Positions 40,913 to 48,939 of a stretch of 64,000 nucleotides of DNA are shown here, piece by piece (position 1 is the stretch's first letter; the number at the start of each line of letters is the position of its first letter). The notes below the pieces were generated by a model. That model was given only the letters and a program-made list of their open reading frames with translations, made no database searches and was not told the origin of the DNA. The stretch is from Streptomyces tauricus. GTDB lineage: Bacteria; Actinomycetota; Actinomycetes; Streptomycetales; Streptomycetaceae. The DNA lies in the NCBI RefSeq assembly GCF_014650955.1, contig NZ_BMVY01000022.1:1-64000 (forward strand). The letters run 5' to 3'. Position numbers and translations under genes: made by a program.

Positions 40913-41008
40913 GGCACCGGGCCGTCTGCTGCTGCCCGTGTGCCGCACCGGGGACGAGTTCGTCGACCGCGCTCCCGGCCGGTCCCCCGAAGCGCCGCAC
41001 TGGACGCG

Positions 41009-41929
41009 CGCCCCGGGCGCGGGGCCGTCGTGTTCGACGCGCAGGACTTCCCCACCGACCGGTACATCCTCCAAGGCCTGGCGGAGAAACGCGGCCTGAC
41101 GGCACGTCAGGTCAGTTCCCCGATGGACACCGCGCTCGGCCTCGACCAACTCGGCGCCGCCCTCGACGACGACGTGGCCCTCGTCGTCCTGTCCCTGGTC
41201 CACTACCGCTCCGGCGCGCTGCTCGACATGGCGGCCGTCAACGAACTGGCCCGCGCCCACGGGGCCCTCGTGCTGTGGGACCTGTCGCACGCCGTGGGCA
41301 GCGTCCCCGTCGACCTGAGCGGCACGGGCAGCGACCTCGCCGTCGGCTGCACGTACAAGTACCTGAACGGCGGCCCGGGAGCACCGGCCTTCCTGTACGT
41401 CCGCCGGGAGCTCCAGTCCACGCTGCGACAGCCCGTCTGGGGCTGGTACGGGCAGCGGGACCAGTTCCACTTCGGCGACGCGTACGAGCCGGTGGACGGC
41501 GTCGAACGGTTCCTGGCCGGTACACCGCCCGTCCTGTCCATGGCCGCCGTCGAGCCGGCCCTCGACGTGATCGAACAGGCCGGTGTCCGCCGTGTCCGTG
41601 CCAAGGCCCTGGCCCTCGGGGACTTCGCCGTACGGCTGGCCGACGCCTGGCTCACCGAACACGGCGTCCGGCTGGCATCCCCACGCGGCCCCGAGCAGCG
41701 TGGCTCCCACATCTCCCTCACGCACCCCGAGGCCTGGCGGGTGTGCCGTGCGCTCGCCGCGGAGGCCGCAGTGGTGTGCGACTACCGCGTTCCCGACCGG
41801 CTGAGAATCGGCATGCCGCCGCTGTACACCCGCTTCACCGAGGTGTGGGACGCGATGGACCGGCTGCGGGACGTGCTGGCCGACCGCCGCTACGAGCGCT
41901 ACCCGCGGACGCCGGCCCGGGTCACCTGA
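41009..41929 (+). pseudogene. kynU: Kynureninase lacking its N-terminal third
   Basis: From about 41009 the frame is a clear PLP-dependent kynureninase (VVFDAQDFPTDRYI; LSLVHYRSGALLDM; LWDLSHAVGSVPVDL; PLP-lysine in CTYKYLNGGPGAPAF; IGMPPLYTRFTEVW). The first ~115 residues, including the substrate loop and the Ser/Thr phosphate-binding motif, are absent: the kinase gene ends only ~97 bp upstream, and none of the frames there supply them. A GTG at 40940 opens the frame but the added residues are unrelated. I read it as a 5' deletion. The family cleaves kynurenine or 3-hydroxykynurenine to (hydroxy)anthranilate and alanine. Confidence 0.8.
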
Positions 41930-42055
41930 GCGGACCTGCCCGGGCCTGCCCGCACCTCTGTCCTCTGTCCTCGGAACACCGTCGCGGGACACACCGTCAC
42001 GTCCACCGCCCGAGAACCGTCATGCCATCGACCGAGAAAGGGCCGCGACCCCACG

Positions 42056-43687
42056 ATGTCCGCGCCTCCCCCTCCCGTGCCCGCCCCCGCACCGAGCGAC
42101 ACGGCCCCACCGCCCCCTGCCGCGCGGTGGCCGGTACCCGCCTGGGCGGCGGCGGGCGTGGTGCTGACGGGGCTGTACCTGCTCAGCATGGACGCCACCA
42201 TCCTGAACGTCGCCGTTCCCGATCTGCAGCGCGATCTGGGGCCCAGCATGGCCCAGATCCAGTGGATCATCGACGGCTTCCCGCTGGTCGTCGCGGGTGC
42301 CGTCATGGCCGGTGGAGTCCTGTCCGACCGGTGGGGCCACCGCCGGTCGTTCATCACCGGCGCGCTGGTGTGCTGTGTCGCGTCCGTCTTCGGCGCCACG
42401 GCGTCCGAACCGGGCGTGGTGATCGCCGCACGTGCCGGGATGGGAGCCGGCGCCGCCGTCGTCCTGCCGGCCGGCATGTCGGTACTCATCACCAGCCTGT
42501 ACGTCACCCCCGAGCGGCGGCGACGGGCGTTCACCGCCTGGACCATGGCGGTGGCGGTGGGCGGTCTGTCCGGGCCCGTCGTGGGCGGCGCGCTGGTCGA
42601 ACTGTTCTCCTGGCGGGCCGGTTTCTGGGCGAACGTACCGCTGGCCGCCGGCGTGGCGGTCGCGGCCTGGTTCTTCGTGCCCGAGTCCGGCCGCACACGT
42701 AAGGGGCGCGTCGACGCGCCGGGCTGCCTGCTGTCGTCCGGGGCGCTGCTCTGCGTGCTGTGGGGGCTGATCGAGGCCCCGGCGCACGGCTGGACGAGCG
42801 GCCCCGTACTCGCGGCCTACGCCGTCGCCGTGGCGCTGGCGCTCGCGTTCCGTACCCAGCAGCGCCGTACGCCGGCACCGCTCCTGGACCGCGATCTGCG
42901 CGGCGACCGGCGCGTACGGTGCGCCCTCGTGTCGAGCGTCGTCATGTGCATGGCCGCGTTCGGGATGCTGTTCCTGATCAGCCTGTATCTGCAGACCATG
43001 CTCGGCTGCACGCCCTGGGAGGCCGGCCTGCGAACCCTGCCGATGACCGTCAGCATGCTCCCCGGTGCCGTGTGCGCCCTGTACCTGCTCCAGCGTTCGC
43101 CGGTGCGGCCCGCGCTGATCGGAGGGCTGACCGCCCTCACCTCGGGGCTGCTCCTGCTGACCACCGTCAGCGCCGCCTCCGGATACGGGCTGATCGCCGC
43201 GGTGCAGTCGCTGTGCGGGCTGGGCGCGGGCCTGCTGGCCACCGTGGTGAACGAGATCGTCATGACAGCGGCGGGCGAACGGCGCGCCGGAGTGGGCTCG
43301 GCCCTGCACGACGCCTCCCGCGAGGTCGGCTCCGCGCTCGGCATCGCGGTGCTCGGCTCGGTACTGATGACGGCGTTCCGCGACCGGCTGCCCGCCGCAC
43401 CGGCCGCCGGCGGAGAACTGCCCGCCCCAGGCGATTCGGTGACGGGCCTGAACGCCCTGACGCGCATCGCCGACCTGCCGGGTCCGGCCCAGGAAGCGGT
43501 CCGCGAGGCCTTCGCCCACGCGCTGTCCACCGCCGCCGCGGTCGCCGCCGGCGTCACCCTGACCACCGCGGCCGTCATGTGGTGGGGCCTGGGACCCGCC
43601 GCCGCCCGGACCCGGCCGGAACCCTCCGACAGCGCACAGGAACCCTCCGGGTCCGCGCAGTTGGCCCCCAGTCCGGAAGCGGGGTGA
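42056..43687 (+). CDS. DHA2-family MFS exporter (14 helices)
   Basis: 543-aa drug:H+ antiporter-2 type protein. It has a Pro-rich N-terminus, then motif LLSMDATILNVAVPDLQRDL in helix 1, motif A GGVLSDRWGHRR, and motif C-like GGLSGPVVGGAL in helix 5. Fourteen hydrophobic segments and a Ser/Pro-rich tail complete it. It sits between the kynureninase remnant and an aromatic hydroxylase, so export of a tryptophan-derived aromatic is a reasonable inference. Confidence 0.92.
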   Translation: MSAPPPPVPAPAPSDTAPPPPAARWPVPAWAAAGVVLTGLYLLSMDATILNVAVPDLQRDLGPSMAQIQWIIDGFPLVVAGAVMAGGVLSDRWGHRRSFITGALVCCVASVFGATASEPGVVIAARAGMGAGAAVVLPAGMSVLITSLYVTPERRRRAFTAWTMAVAVGGLSGPVVGGALVELFSWRAGFWANVPLAAGVAVAAWFFVPESGRTRKGRVDAPGCLLSSGALLCVLWGLIEAPAHGWTSGPVLAAYAVAVALALAFRTQQRRTPAPLLDRDLRGDRRVRCALVSSVVMCMAAFGMLFLISLYLQTMLGCTPWEAGLRTLPMTVSMLPGAVCALYLLQRSPVRPALIGGLTALTSGLLLLTTVSAASGYGLIAAVQSLCGLGAGLLATVVNEIVMTAAGERRAGVGSALHDASREVGSALGIAVLGSVLMTAFRDRLPAAPAAGGELPAPGDSVTGLNALTRIADLPGPAQEAVREAFAHALSTAAAVAAGVTLTTAAVMWWGLGPAAARTRPEPSDSAQEPSGSAQLAPSPEAG

Positions 43688-43693
43688 AGCCGG

Positions 43694-45259
43694 ATGGACG
43701 ACATCACGAACAGCACGCCGGCCCCGGACGACGTCTACGACGTGCTGGTGGCCGGGTACGGCCCGACCGGTGTGACGGCGGCGAACCTCCTCGGCGCCAC
43801 AGGCCTGCGCGTCGCAGTGATCGAACGCGACGCGGCCGTCCACCCACGGGCCCGCGCCCTGGTCACCGACGAGGAGGTGCTGCGCGTATGGCAGCGCACC
43901 GGCCTGGCCGAGCGCGTCCTGGAGCAGACACTGCCCGACAAGCCCATCGAATTCGTCGACGACCGCGGGCAGCTGATCGCCAGCGGTGAACTCATCCCGC
44001 GGGGCAGCGGCTATCCACCCCAGGTGTTCTTCCACCAGCCGGCGGTGGAGGGGATCCTGCGCGAAGGCGTGGCCCGCTTCCCGAACGTCGAGGTCCTGCT
44101 CGACCACGAGTGTCTGCGGGTGCGCCAGGACGTCGACGGGGTGGACGTCACGGTCACCCACGTCCGGCAAGGCGGCGTACGTCACCTGCGGGCCTCGTAC
44201 GTCATCGCCGCCGACGGCGGGAGCAGCACCGTCCGCCAGAGTCTGGGACTCGGCTACGCGGGACGGACCTACGCCACCCCCTGGGTCATCATCGACGCCG
44301 AGGTGGTGAAGCCCTGGCCCGGGCGGGAGCGGTTCCAGTTCCGGTGCGACCCCTACCGGCCCGCCGTCGACTGCCCGTTCCCTCCGCACCACCACCGGTG
44401 GGAGTTCCCCGTCCTGCCGGACGACGACATCCGCCATCTCACCAGCGACGACGGCGTGTTCGCCCTGCTCGCCCGCTACGGCGTCACCCGGCGCCACGTC
44501 CGCGTCCAGCGGGTCATCGCCTACCGGCACCACGTCCGCTCCGCCGAACGCTGGCGAGAGGGACGCGTCTTCCTCGCCGGCGACGCCGCGCACGCCATGC
44601 CGCCCTGGCTCGGCCAGGGCATGGCCGCCGGTGTGCGCGACGCGGCCAACCTGTGCTGGAAACTCGCCGCCGTCCTCCGCGGCGAACTGCCCGAGGAGAT
44701 CCTCGACAGCTACGAGGCCGAGAGGCGGCCGCATGTGCGGCGCACGGCGCAACGGGCCACGTTCATCGGGAGGATGGTCACCGAGCGCCGCCCCGCCCTG
44801 GCCCGGCTGCGCAACCCGCTCCTCAAGACGGTCACCGGCCGGCCCGCGCTGTACCGCATGATGCACGAGGCCACCGCGATCCCGGCCCCGCGCTACCCCT
44901 CCGGGCTCCAGGCCGCGCCGCGCACCCGGGCGTCCGGCCTGCTGATCCCGCAACCGTGGGTGATCGACCCGTCGGGCGAGCGGGTACGGCTGGACGACGT
45001 GCTGGGCCGGGGCTGGGCGCTGCTGCACGCCCGTACCCCGGCCGAGCCGCAACCGGCCTGGGACCGGCTCAAGGCGCCGTGCTGGACCGTGACACCCGCC
45101 CAATCCGCCCCCGCCGCGCACACCGTCGTCGACTGCGACGCCGTCCTGCTGCCCTGGATGGCCGCGCACCGCGCAGCCGCCGTCGCCCTGCGCCCGGACG
45201 CCTTCGTCTACGCGACCCTCCCCGCCCCCGGCCGGCTCCCCGGTCCGCCGGGCGCCTGA
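43694..45259 (+). CDS. FAD-dependent aromatic hydroxylase (MhpA/PheA-type)
   Basis: 521-aa class A flavin monooxygenase. N-terminal GxGxxG motif VLVAGYGPTGVTAANLL with the acidic VIERD; RARALVTDEEVLR loop; ADGGSSTVRQSLG; and FAD motif GRVFLAGDAAHAMPPWLGQGMAAGVRDAANLCWKLA split over ~35 residues. The C-terminal ~100 residues resemble the shortened thioredoxin-like domain of this subgroup. It starts seven bases after the exporter stop. In this context it might hydroxylate kynurenine, anthranilate or an indole derivative; that is inferred from the neighbouring tryptophan dioxygenase. Confidence 0.9.
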   Translation: MDDITNSTPAPDDVYDVLVAGYGPTGVTAANLLGATGLRVAVIERDAAVHPRARALVTDEEVLRVWQRTGLAERVLEQTLPDKPIEFVDDRGQLIASGELIPRGSGYPPQVFFHQPAVEGILREGVARFPNVEVLLDHECLRVRQDVDGVDVTVTHVRQGGVRHLRASYVIAADGGSSTVRQSLGLGYAGRTYATPWVIIDAEVVKPWPGRERFQFRCDPYRPAVDCPFPPHHHRWEFPVLPDDDIRHLTSDDGVFALLARYGVTRRHVRVQRVIAYRHHVRSAERWREGRVFLAGDAAHAMPPWLGQGMAAGVRDAANLCWKLAAVLRGELPEEILDSYEAERRPHVRRTAQRATFIGRMVTERRPALARLRNPLLKTVTGRPALYRMMHEATAIPAPRYPSGLQAAPRTRASGLLIPQPWVIDPSGERVRLDDVLGRGWALLHARTPAEPQPAWDRLKAPCWTVTPAQSAPAAHTVVDCDAVLLPWMAAHRAAAVALRPDAFVYATLPAPGRLPGPPGA

Positions 45260-45273
45260 CCTCAGGAGCACCC

Positions 45274-46101
45274 ATGGCCTCGCCCGACACCGACGAACCC
45301 CGCCTCGACTTCGCCGGTTCCAGCACGCCGTACATCGACTACCAGAGCATCGACGTCCTGCTCTCACTCCAGCAGCCGCTGTCCGACGCGCCCGCCGAAC
45401 CGACCTTCTACGTGCTCGGGCAGGTCAAGGAGCTGCTGTTCAAGCTGCTGTACGGCGAACTGGTCGCGGTACGCGCACTCCTGGACGCCGACGACGTACC
45501 CGGCGCGGTATGGACACTGCGCCGCACCCACCGGGTGGTCGCACTGCTCACCGGCACCTGGGACGTACTGAGCACACTGGCGCCCACCGAGTTCAACGCC
45601 TTCCGGGAGCATCTCGGATCCGCCTCGGGCTTCCAGTCGTACATGTACCGGATGCTGGAGTACGTCCTCGGCAACAAGGACGCGCGCCTGGCCCGTCCGC
45701 ACCGGCATGTGCCGAAGGTGCGCGACCAGGTCGAGGAAGCCCTGCGCGCGCCCAGCGTGTACGACGCCGCGCTCGCACTTCTGGCCCGCCGGGGAGCGTT
45801 CCTCCCGCCGGAGGTGCTCGGCCGGGACCTCGCACAGCCCCACACCCCCCACGAGGCGGTGGAACGCGCCTGGGCCGACGTGTACGACGCCGGGCCCGAG
45901 GACGAGATGTTCCGGCTGGCCGAAGCACTGATGGACATCGCGGAGGGCTTCGGCCGCTGGCGCGCGCTGCATCTGCTGACGGTCGAGCGGATCATCGGCA
46001 CCAAGACCGGGACCGGGGGCACGACCGGCGTGAACTGGCTGCGCAGGGCGGCCGAGCACCGCCACTTCCCCGAACTGTGGACCGTCCGCAGCGGACTCTG
46101 A
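45274..46101 (+). CDS. kynA: Tryptophan 2,3-dioxygenase
   Basis: 275-aa heme enzyme that opens the indole ring of L-tryptophan to N-formylkynurenine. Conserved N-terminal TPYIDYQSIDVLLSLQQPLSD and FYVLGQVKELLFKLLYGEL, SASGFQSYMYRMLEY (substrate pocket), and the C-terminal heme-His segment LHLLTVERIIGTKTGTGGTTGVNWL. ATG 45274 follows AGGAG by six bases, 15 bp after the hydroxylase stop. It supplies kynurenine; no formamidase is present here, and the adjacent kynureninase is truncated. Confidence 0.95.
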   Translation: MASPDTDEPRLDFAGSSTPYIDYQSIDVLLSLQQPLSDAPAEPTFYVLGQVKELLFKLLYGELVAVRALLDADDVPGAVWTLRRTHRVVALLTGTWDVLSTLAPTEFNAFREHLGSASGFQSYMYRMLEYVLGNKDARLARPHRHVPKVRDQVEEALRAPSVYDAALALLARRGAFLPPEVLGRDLAQPHTPHEAVERAWADVYDAGPEDEMFRLAEALMDIAEGFGRWRALHLLTVERIIGTKTGTGGTTGVNWLRRAAEHRHFPELWTVRSGL

Positions 46102-46102
46102 C

Positions 46103-46121
46103 TCGGGGGCTCCGCCCCCGA
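46103..46121 (+). terminator. Hairpin after tryptophan dioxygenase gene
   Basis: TCGGGGGC (46103-46110) and GCCCCCGA (46114-46121) form a perfect 8-bp GC stem with a 3-base loop, immediately downstream of the stop. This GGGGGCTCCGCCCCC type is a common Streptomyces terminator. Confidence 0.75.
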
Positions 46122-46216
46122 ACCCCCGGTCCTCGAACGCCGGACGGGCTACACCTCCAGCCCAGTTGCCGACCTGTCGCGATGCCGGGCCCCGCCCCAC
46201 CAACGGAGTCACACCC

Positions 46217-47135
46217 ATGCACCCCACGTGGACCATCGAGCACATCCCCGACCAGCGCGGCCGTGTCGCCGTCGTCACCGGTGCCAGCAGCGGTCTCGGC
46301 TTCGAGACCGCCAAGGCCCTGGCCCGCCGCGGCGCCACGGTCGTGCTGGCCGTACGCGACCTCGGCCGGGGCCGGGCCGCCGCCGCCAGAATCACCCGAT
46401 CCGCCGTCGACACCGACCTGACCGTCCAGGAGTGCGACCTCGCATCCCTCGGCTCCGTCCGCACCGCGGCCGAGGAGATCCACGCACGGCACCCGCGCAT
46501 CGATCTCCTCATCAACAACGGCGGAGTGATGTGCACACCCAACGGCGTGACCCGCGACGGCTTCGAGACCCAGTTCGGCATCAACCACCTGGGGCACTTC
46601 GCCCTGACGGGACTCCTCCTCGAACCCCTCCTCGCCACCCCCGGCTCACGCGTGGTCACCGTCACCAGCCTCGCCCACCGGTACACCCGCATCCACCTCA
46701 ACGACCTGCAGTGGAGGCACCGCCGCTACAACCGGTCCGCCGCCTACGGGCAGTCCAAACTGGCCAACCTCATGTTCACCTACGAACTCCAGCGACGGCT
46801 CACCGACAAGAACGCGGACACCCTCGCCGTCGCCGCCCATCCCGGCAGCGCCCGGACAGCGATCATGCGCCACCTTCCCCGTCCGCTGCGCACCGCCACC
46901 CAGGCGTTCGGCCCCCTGCTCGCCCAGCCGCCCGCACAGGGCGCCCTGCCCATGCTGCGCGCCGCGACCGACCCCGCCGTGCGGGGGTGGCCAGTTCTAC
47001 GGACCCGACGGCTTCCAGCAAGCCATGGGCGCACCCGTGGTCGTGACCTCCGGGGGGCAGTCCTACGACACCGCCGTCCAGCACCGGCTCTGGACACTGT
47101 CCGACTCACTCACACGAGTCGTCTACGGCATCTGA
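46217..47135 (+). pseudogene. SDR (retinol-dehydrogenase/protochlorophyllide-reductase-like), one-base insertion near 3' end
   Basis: From ATG 46217 the protein is a full SDR: VVTGASSGLGFETAKALA, LLINNGGVM, SRVVTVTSLAH, and AAYGQSKLANLMFTYEL (Tyr, Lys). After DPAVRG the frame loses homology. Dropping one base (the T at 46988 in GGGGGTGGCC) restores GGQFYGPDGFQQAMGAPVVV and RLWTLSDSLTRVVYGI with a stop at 47133-47135. Total 919 nt is one over 306 codons. Only the last ~45 residues change, so the product could still fold, but the uncorrected frame runs ~500 bp into the next gene. Confidence 0.75.
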
Positions 47136-47235
47136 GCGCGCGGGGCGCCCGGGCCGGGGGACCTCGCCCCACATGGGTGTCCGCCGGGTGCGTGTGGGGG
47201 TGGTCGGTGTGGATCTTTGCGTGTTACCTAGGGGG

Positions 47236-48798
47236 ATGGGTGCTCACGAGGGATACCGGGAACACGACGTCGTCATCGTCGGCGGAGGACACAACGGGCT
47301 GGTGGCCGCCGCCTACCTGGCCCGCGCGGGAAAGTCCGTGCTCGTGCTGGAGCGGCTGGGGAACACCGGCGGCGCCGCCGTGTCGACACGGCCGTTCGCC
47401 GGTGTCGACGCCCGGCTGTCGCGCTACTCCTATCTGGTCAGTCTGCTGCCCCGGAAGATCGTCCGGGATCTGGGCCTCGACTTCCGGGTCCGCGGCCGCA
47501 ACGTGTCCTCGTACACCCCCACCGAGCGGGGCGGCCGGCCCGCCGGACTGCTCGTCGGGGGCGGCGAGCGGCGCACCCGGGAGGCCTTCGCCAAGCTCAC
47601 CGGCTCAGGCAGCGAGTACCAGGCCTGGCAACGCTTCTACGGCATGACCGGCCGCCTCGCCAAGAAGGTCTTCCCCACCCTCACCGAACCCCTCCCCACC
47701 CGCGACGAGCTGCGCCGCCGCATCGACGACGAGGACGCCTGGCGCATCCTCTTCGAGGAGCCCCTCGGGATCGCCGTCGAGGACACCTTCGCCGACGACC
47801 TCGTCCGCGGAGTCGTCCTCACCGACGCCCTCATCGGCACCTTCGCCGACGCCCACGACCCGACCCTGCGGCAGAACCGCTGCTTCCTCTACCACGTGAT
47901 CGGCGGCGGCACCGGAGCCTGGGACGTCCCGGTCGGCGGCATGGGCGCGCTCACCCACGCCCTGGCCACCGCCGCGCGCAACGCCGGCGCGGTCCTCGCG
48001 ACCGGCCACGAGGCGCTCCGGGTGGAGACCGACGGACACGCCGCCGAGGTCACCTACCGGACCGCGGACGGCGAGGGAACCGTCGCCGCCCGGCACGTGC
48101 TCGTCAACGCCTCCCCGCAGGAACTCGCGCGGCTGACCGGCGACGAGCCGCCCGCCCCCGCCGAAGGCGCCCAGCTCAAGGTCAACATGCTGCTGAAGCG
48201 GCTGCCCCGACTGCGCGACACCTCCGTCGACCCGCGCGAGGCCTTCGCCGGAACCTTCCACATCGCCGAGGGCTACGAGCAGTTGGCGACCGCGCACGCC
48301 CAGGCCTCGACCGGTGTACTGCCCGAGGCACCGCCCTCCGAGATCTACTGCCACTCGCTGACCGATCCCACGATCCTGGGCCCCGACCTGGTCCAGCAGG
48401 GCTACCACACGCTCACCCTCTTCGGACTCCACACACCCGCCCGGCTCTTCGCCCACGACAACGACGGCGTACGCCGGGAACTGCTGAAGTCGACCCTGGC
48501 GCAACTGGACGCACACCTCGTCGAACCGATCGTCGACTGCCTGGCGACCGACGGGGACGGCCGCCTGTGCATCGAGGCCAAGTCCCCCCTCGACCTGGAA
48601 CGTGACCTCAGGCTCCCCGGCGGCAACATCTTCCACCGCGACCTCGCCTTCCCCCACACCCAGGAGGACACCGGCCGCTGGGGCGTGGAGACCACCCACG
48701 CCAACATCCTCCTCTGCGGCGCGGGCGCGGTACGGGGCGGAGGCGTGAGCGGAGTACCCGGCCACAACGCGGCGATGGCCCTCCTGGAAGCCCCGTAG
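47236..48798 (+). CDS. FAD-dependent phytoene-desaturase-like oxidoreductase
   Basis: 520-aa flavoprotein. N-terminal dinucleotide motif DVVIVGGGHNGLVAAAYLARAGKSVLVLER with NTGGAAVSTRPFAGVDARLS; middle PVGGMGALTHALATAARNAGA; C-terminal FAD-closing region THANILLCGAGAVRGGGVSGVPGHNAAMALLE. It belongs to the CrtI/NOX-like group widespread in actinomycetes, often annotated as NAD(P)/FAD-dependent oxidoreductase; substrates are mostly unknown. ATG 47236 is selected over an in-frame upstream start because homology begins there. It stands alone, ending in a T-tailed terminator. Confidence 0.88.
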   Translation: MGAHEGYREHDVVIVGGGHNGLVAAAYLARAGKSVLVLERLGNTGGAAVSTRPFAGVDARLSRYSYLVSLLPRKIVRDLGLDFRVRGRNVSSYTPTERGGRPAGLLVGGGERRTREAFAKLTGSGSEYQAWQRFYGMTGRLAKKVFPTLTEPLPTRDELRRRIDDEDAWRILFEEPLGIAVEDTFADDLVRGVVLTDALIGTFADAHDPTLRQNRCFLYHVIGGGTGAWDVPVGGMGALTHALATAARNAGAVLATGHEALRVETDGHAAEVTYRTADGEGTVAARHVLVNASPQELARLTGDEPPAPAEGAQLKVNMLLKRLPRLRDTSVDPREAFAGTFHIAEGYEQLATAHAQASTGVLPEAPPSEIYCHSLTDPTILGPDLVQQGYHTLTLFGLHTPARLFAHDNDGVRRELLKSTLAQLDAHLVEPIVDCLATDGDGRLCIEAKSPLDLERDLRLPGGNIFHRDLAFPHTQEDTGRWGVETTHANILLCGAGAVRGGGVSGVPGHNAAMALLEAP

Positions 48799-48807
48799 GG
48801 GCTTTTT
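48789..48807 (+). terminator. Intrinsic terminator overlapping stop codon
   Basis: AGCCCC (48789-48794), a 3-base loop and GGGGCT (48798-48803) followed by a T-run to 48807. The loop and second arm overlap the TAG stop of the flavoprotein gene. A T-tailed hairpin is rare in this GC-rich sequence, so the call is strong. Confidence 0.85.
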
Positions 48808-48939
48808 CGGGGGCGCGGGGAACGGCGCGAGCACCGCCCCCACAGCCCCGCACACGCCCCGGCCGCCGGTGACCGCCGGTGCTGGAACGGCGACCGCGGC
48901 CTGTCGCGGGTGACCCGGGGTGGCATCCCTCGGGCGCGC

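Noticed and set aside
40913-41008. Kynureninase N-terminus displaced by a frameshift
   Set aside because: Only ~97 bp separate the kinase stop from the first kynureninase homology; ~345 bp would be needed, so it is deleted rather than shifted.
38465-41992. 1175-codon minus-strand open frame opposite the Ser/Thr kinase and kynureninase
   Set aside because: It is a high-GC antisense shadow: the plus strand carries complete kinase motifs, TPRs and kynureninase motifs, while the minus translation is Val/Gly/Arg-rich with no domain.
42020-45367. 1115-codon minus-strand open frame opposite the exporter and hydroxylase
   Set aside because: Low-complexity Gly/Arg/Gln translation antisense to two well-defined genes; an effect of third-position GC bias.
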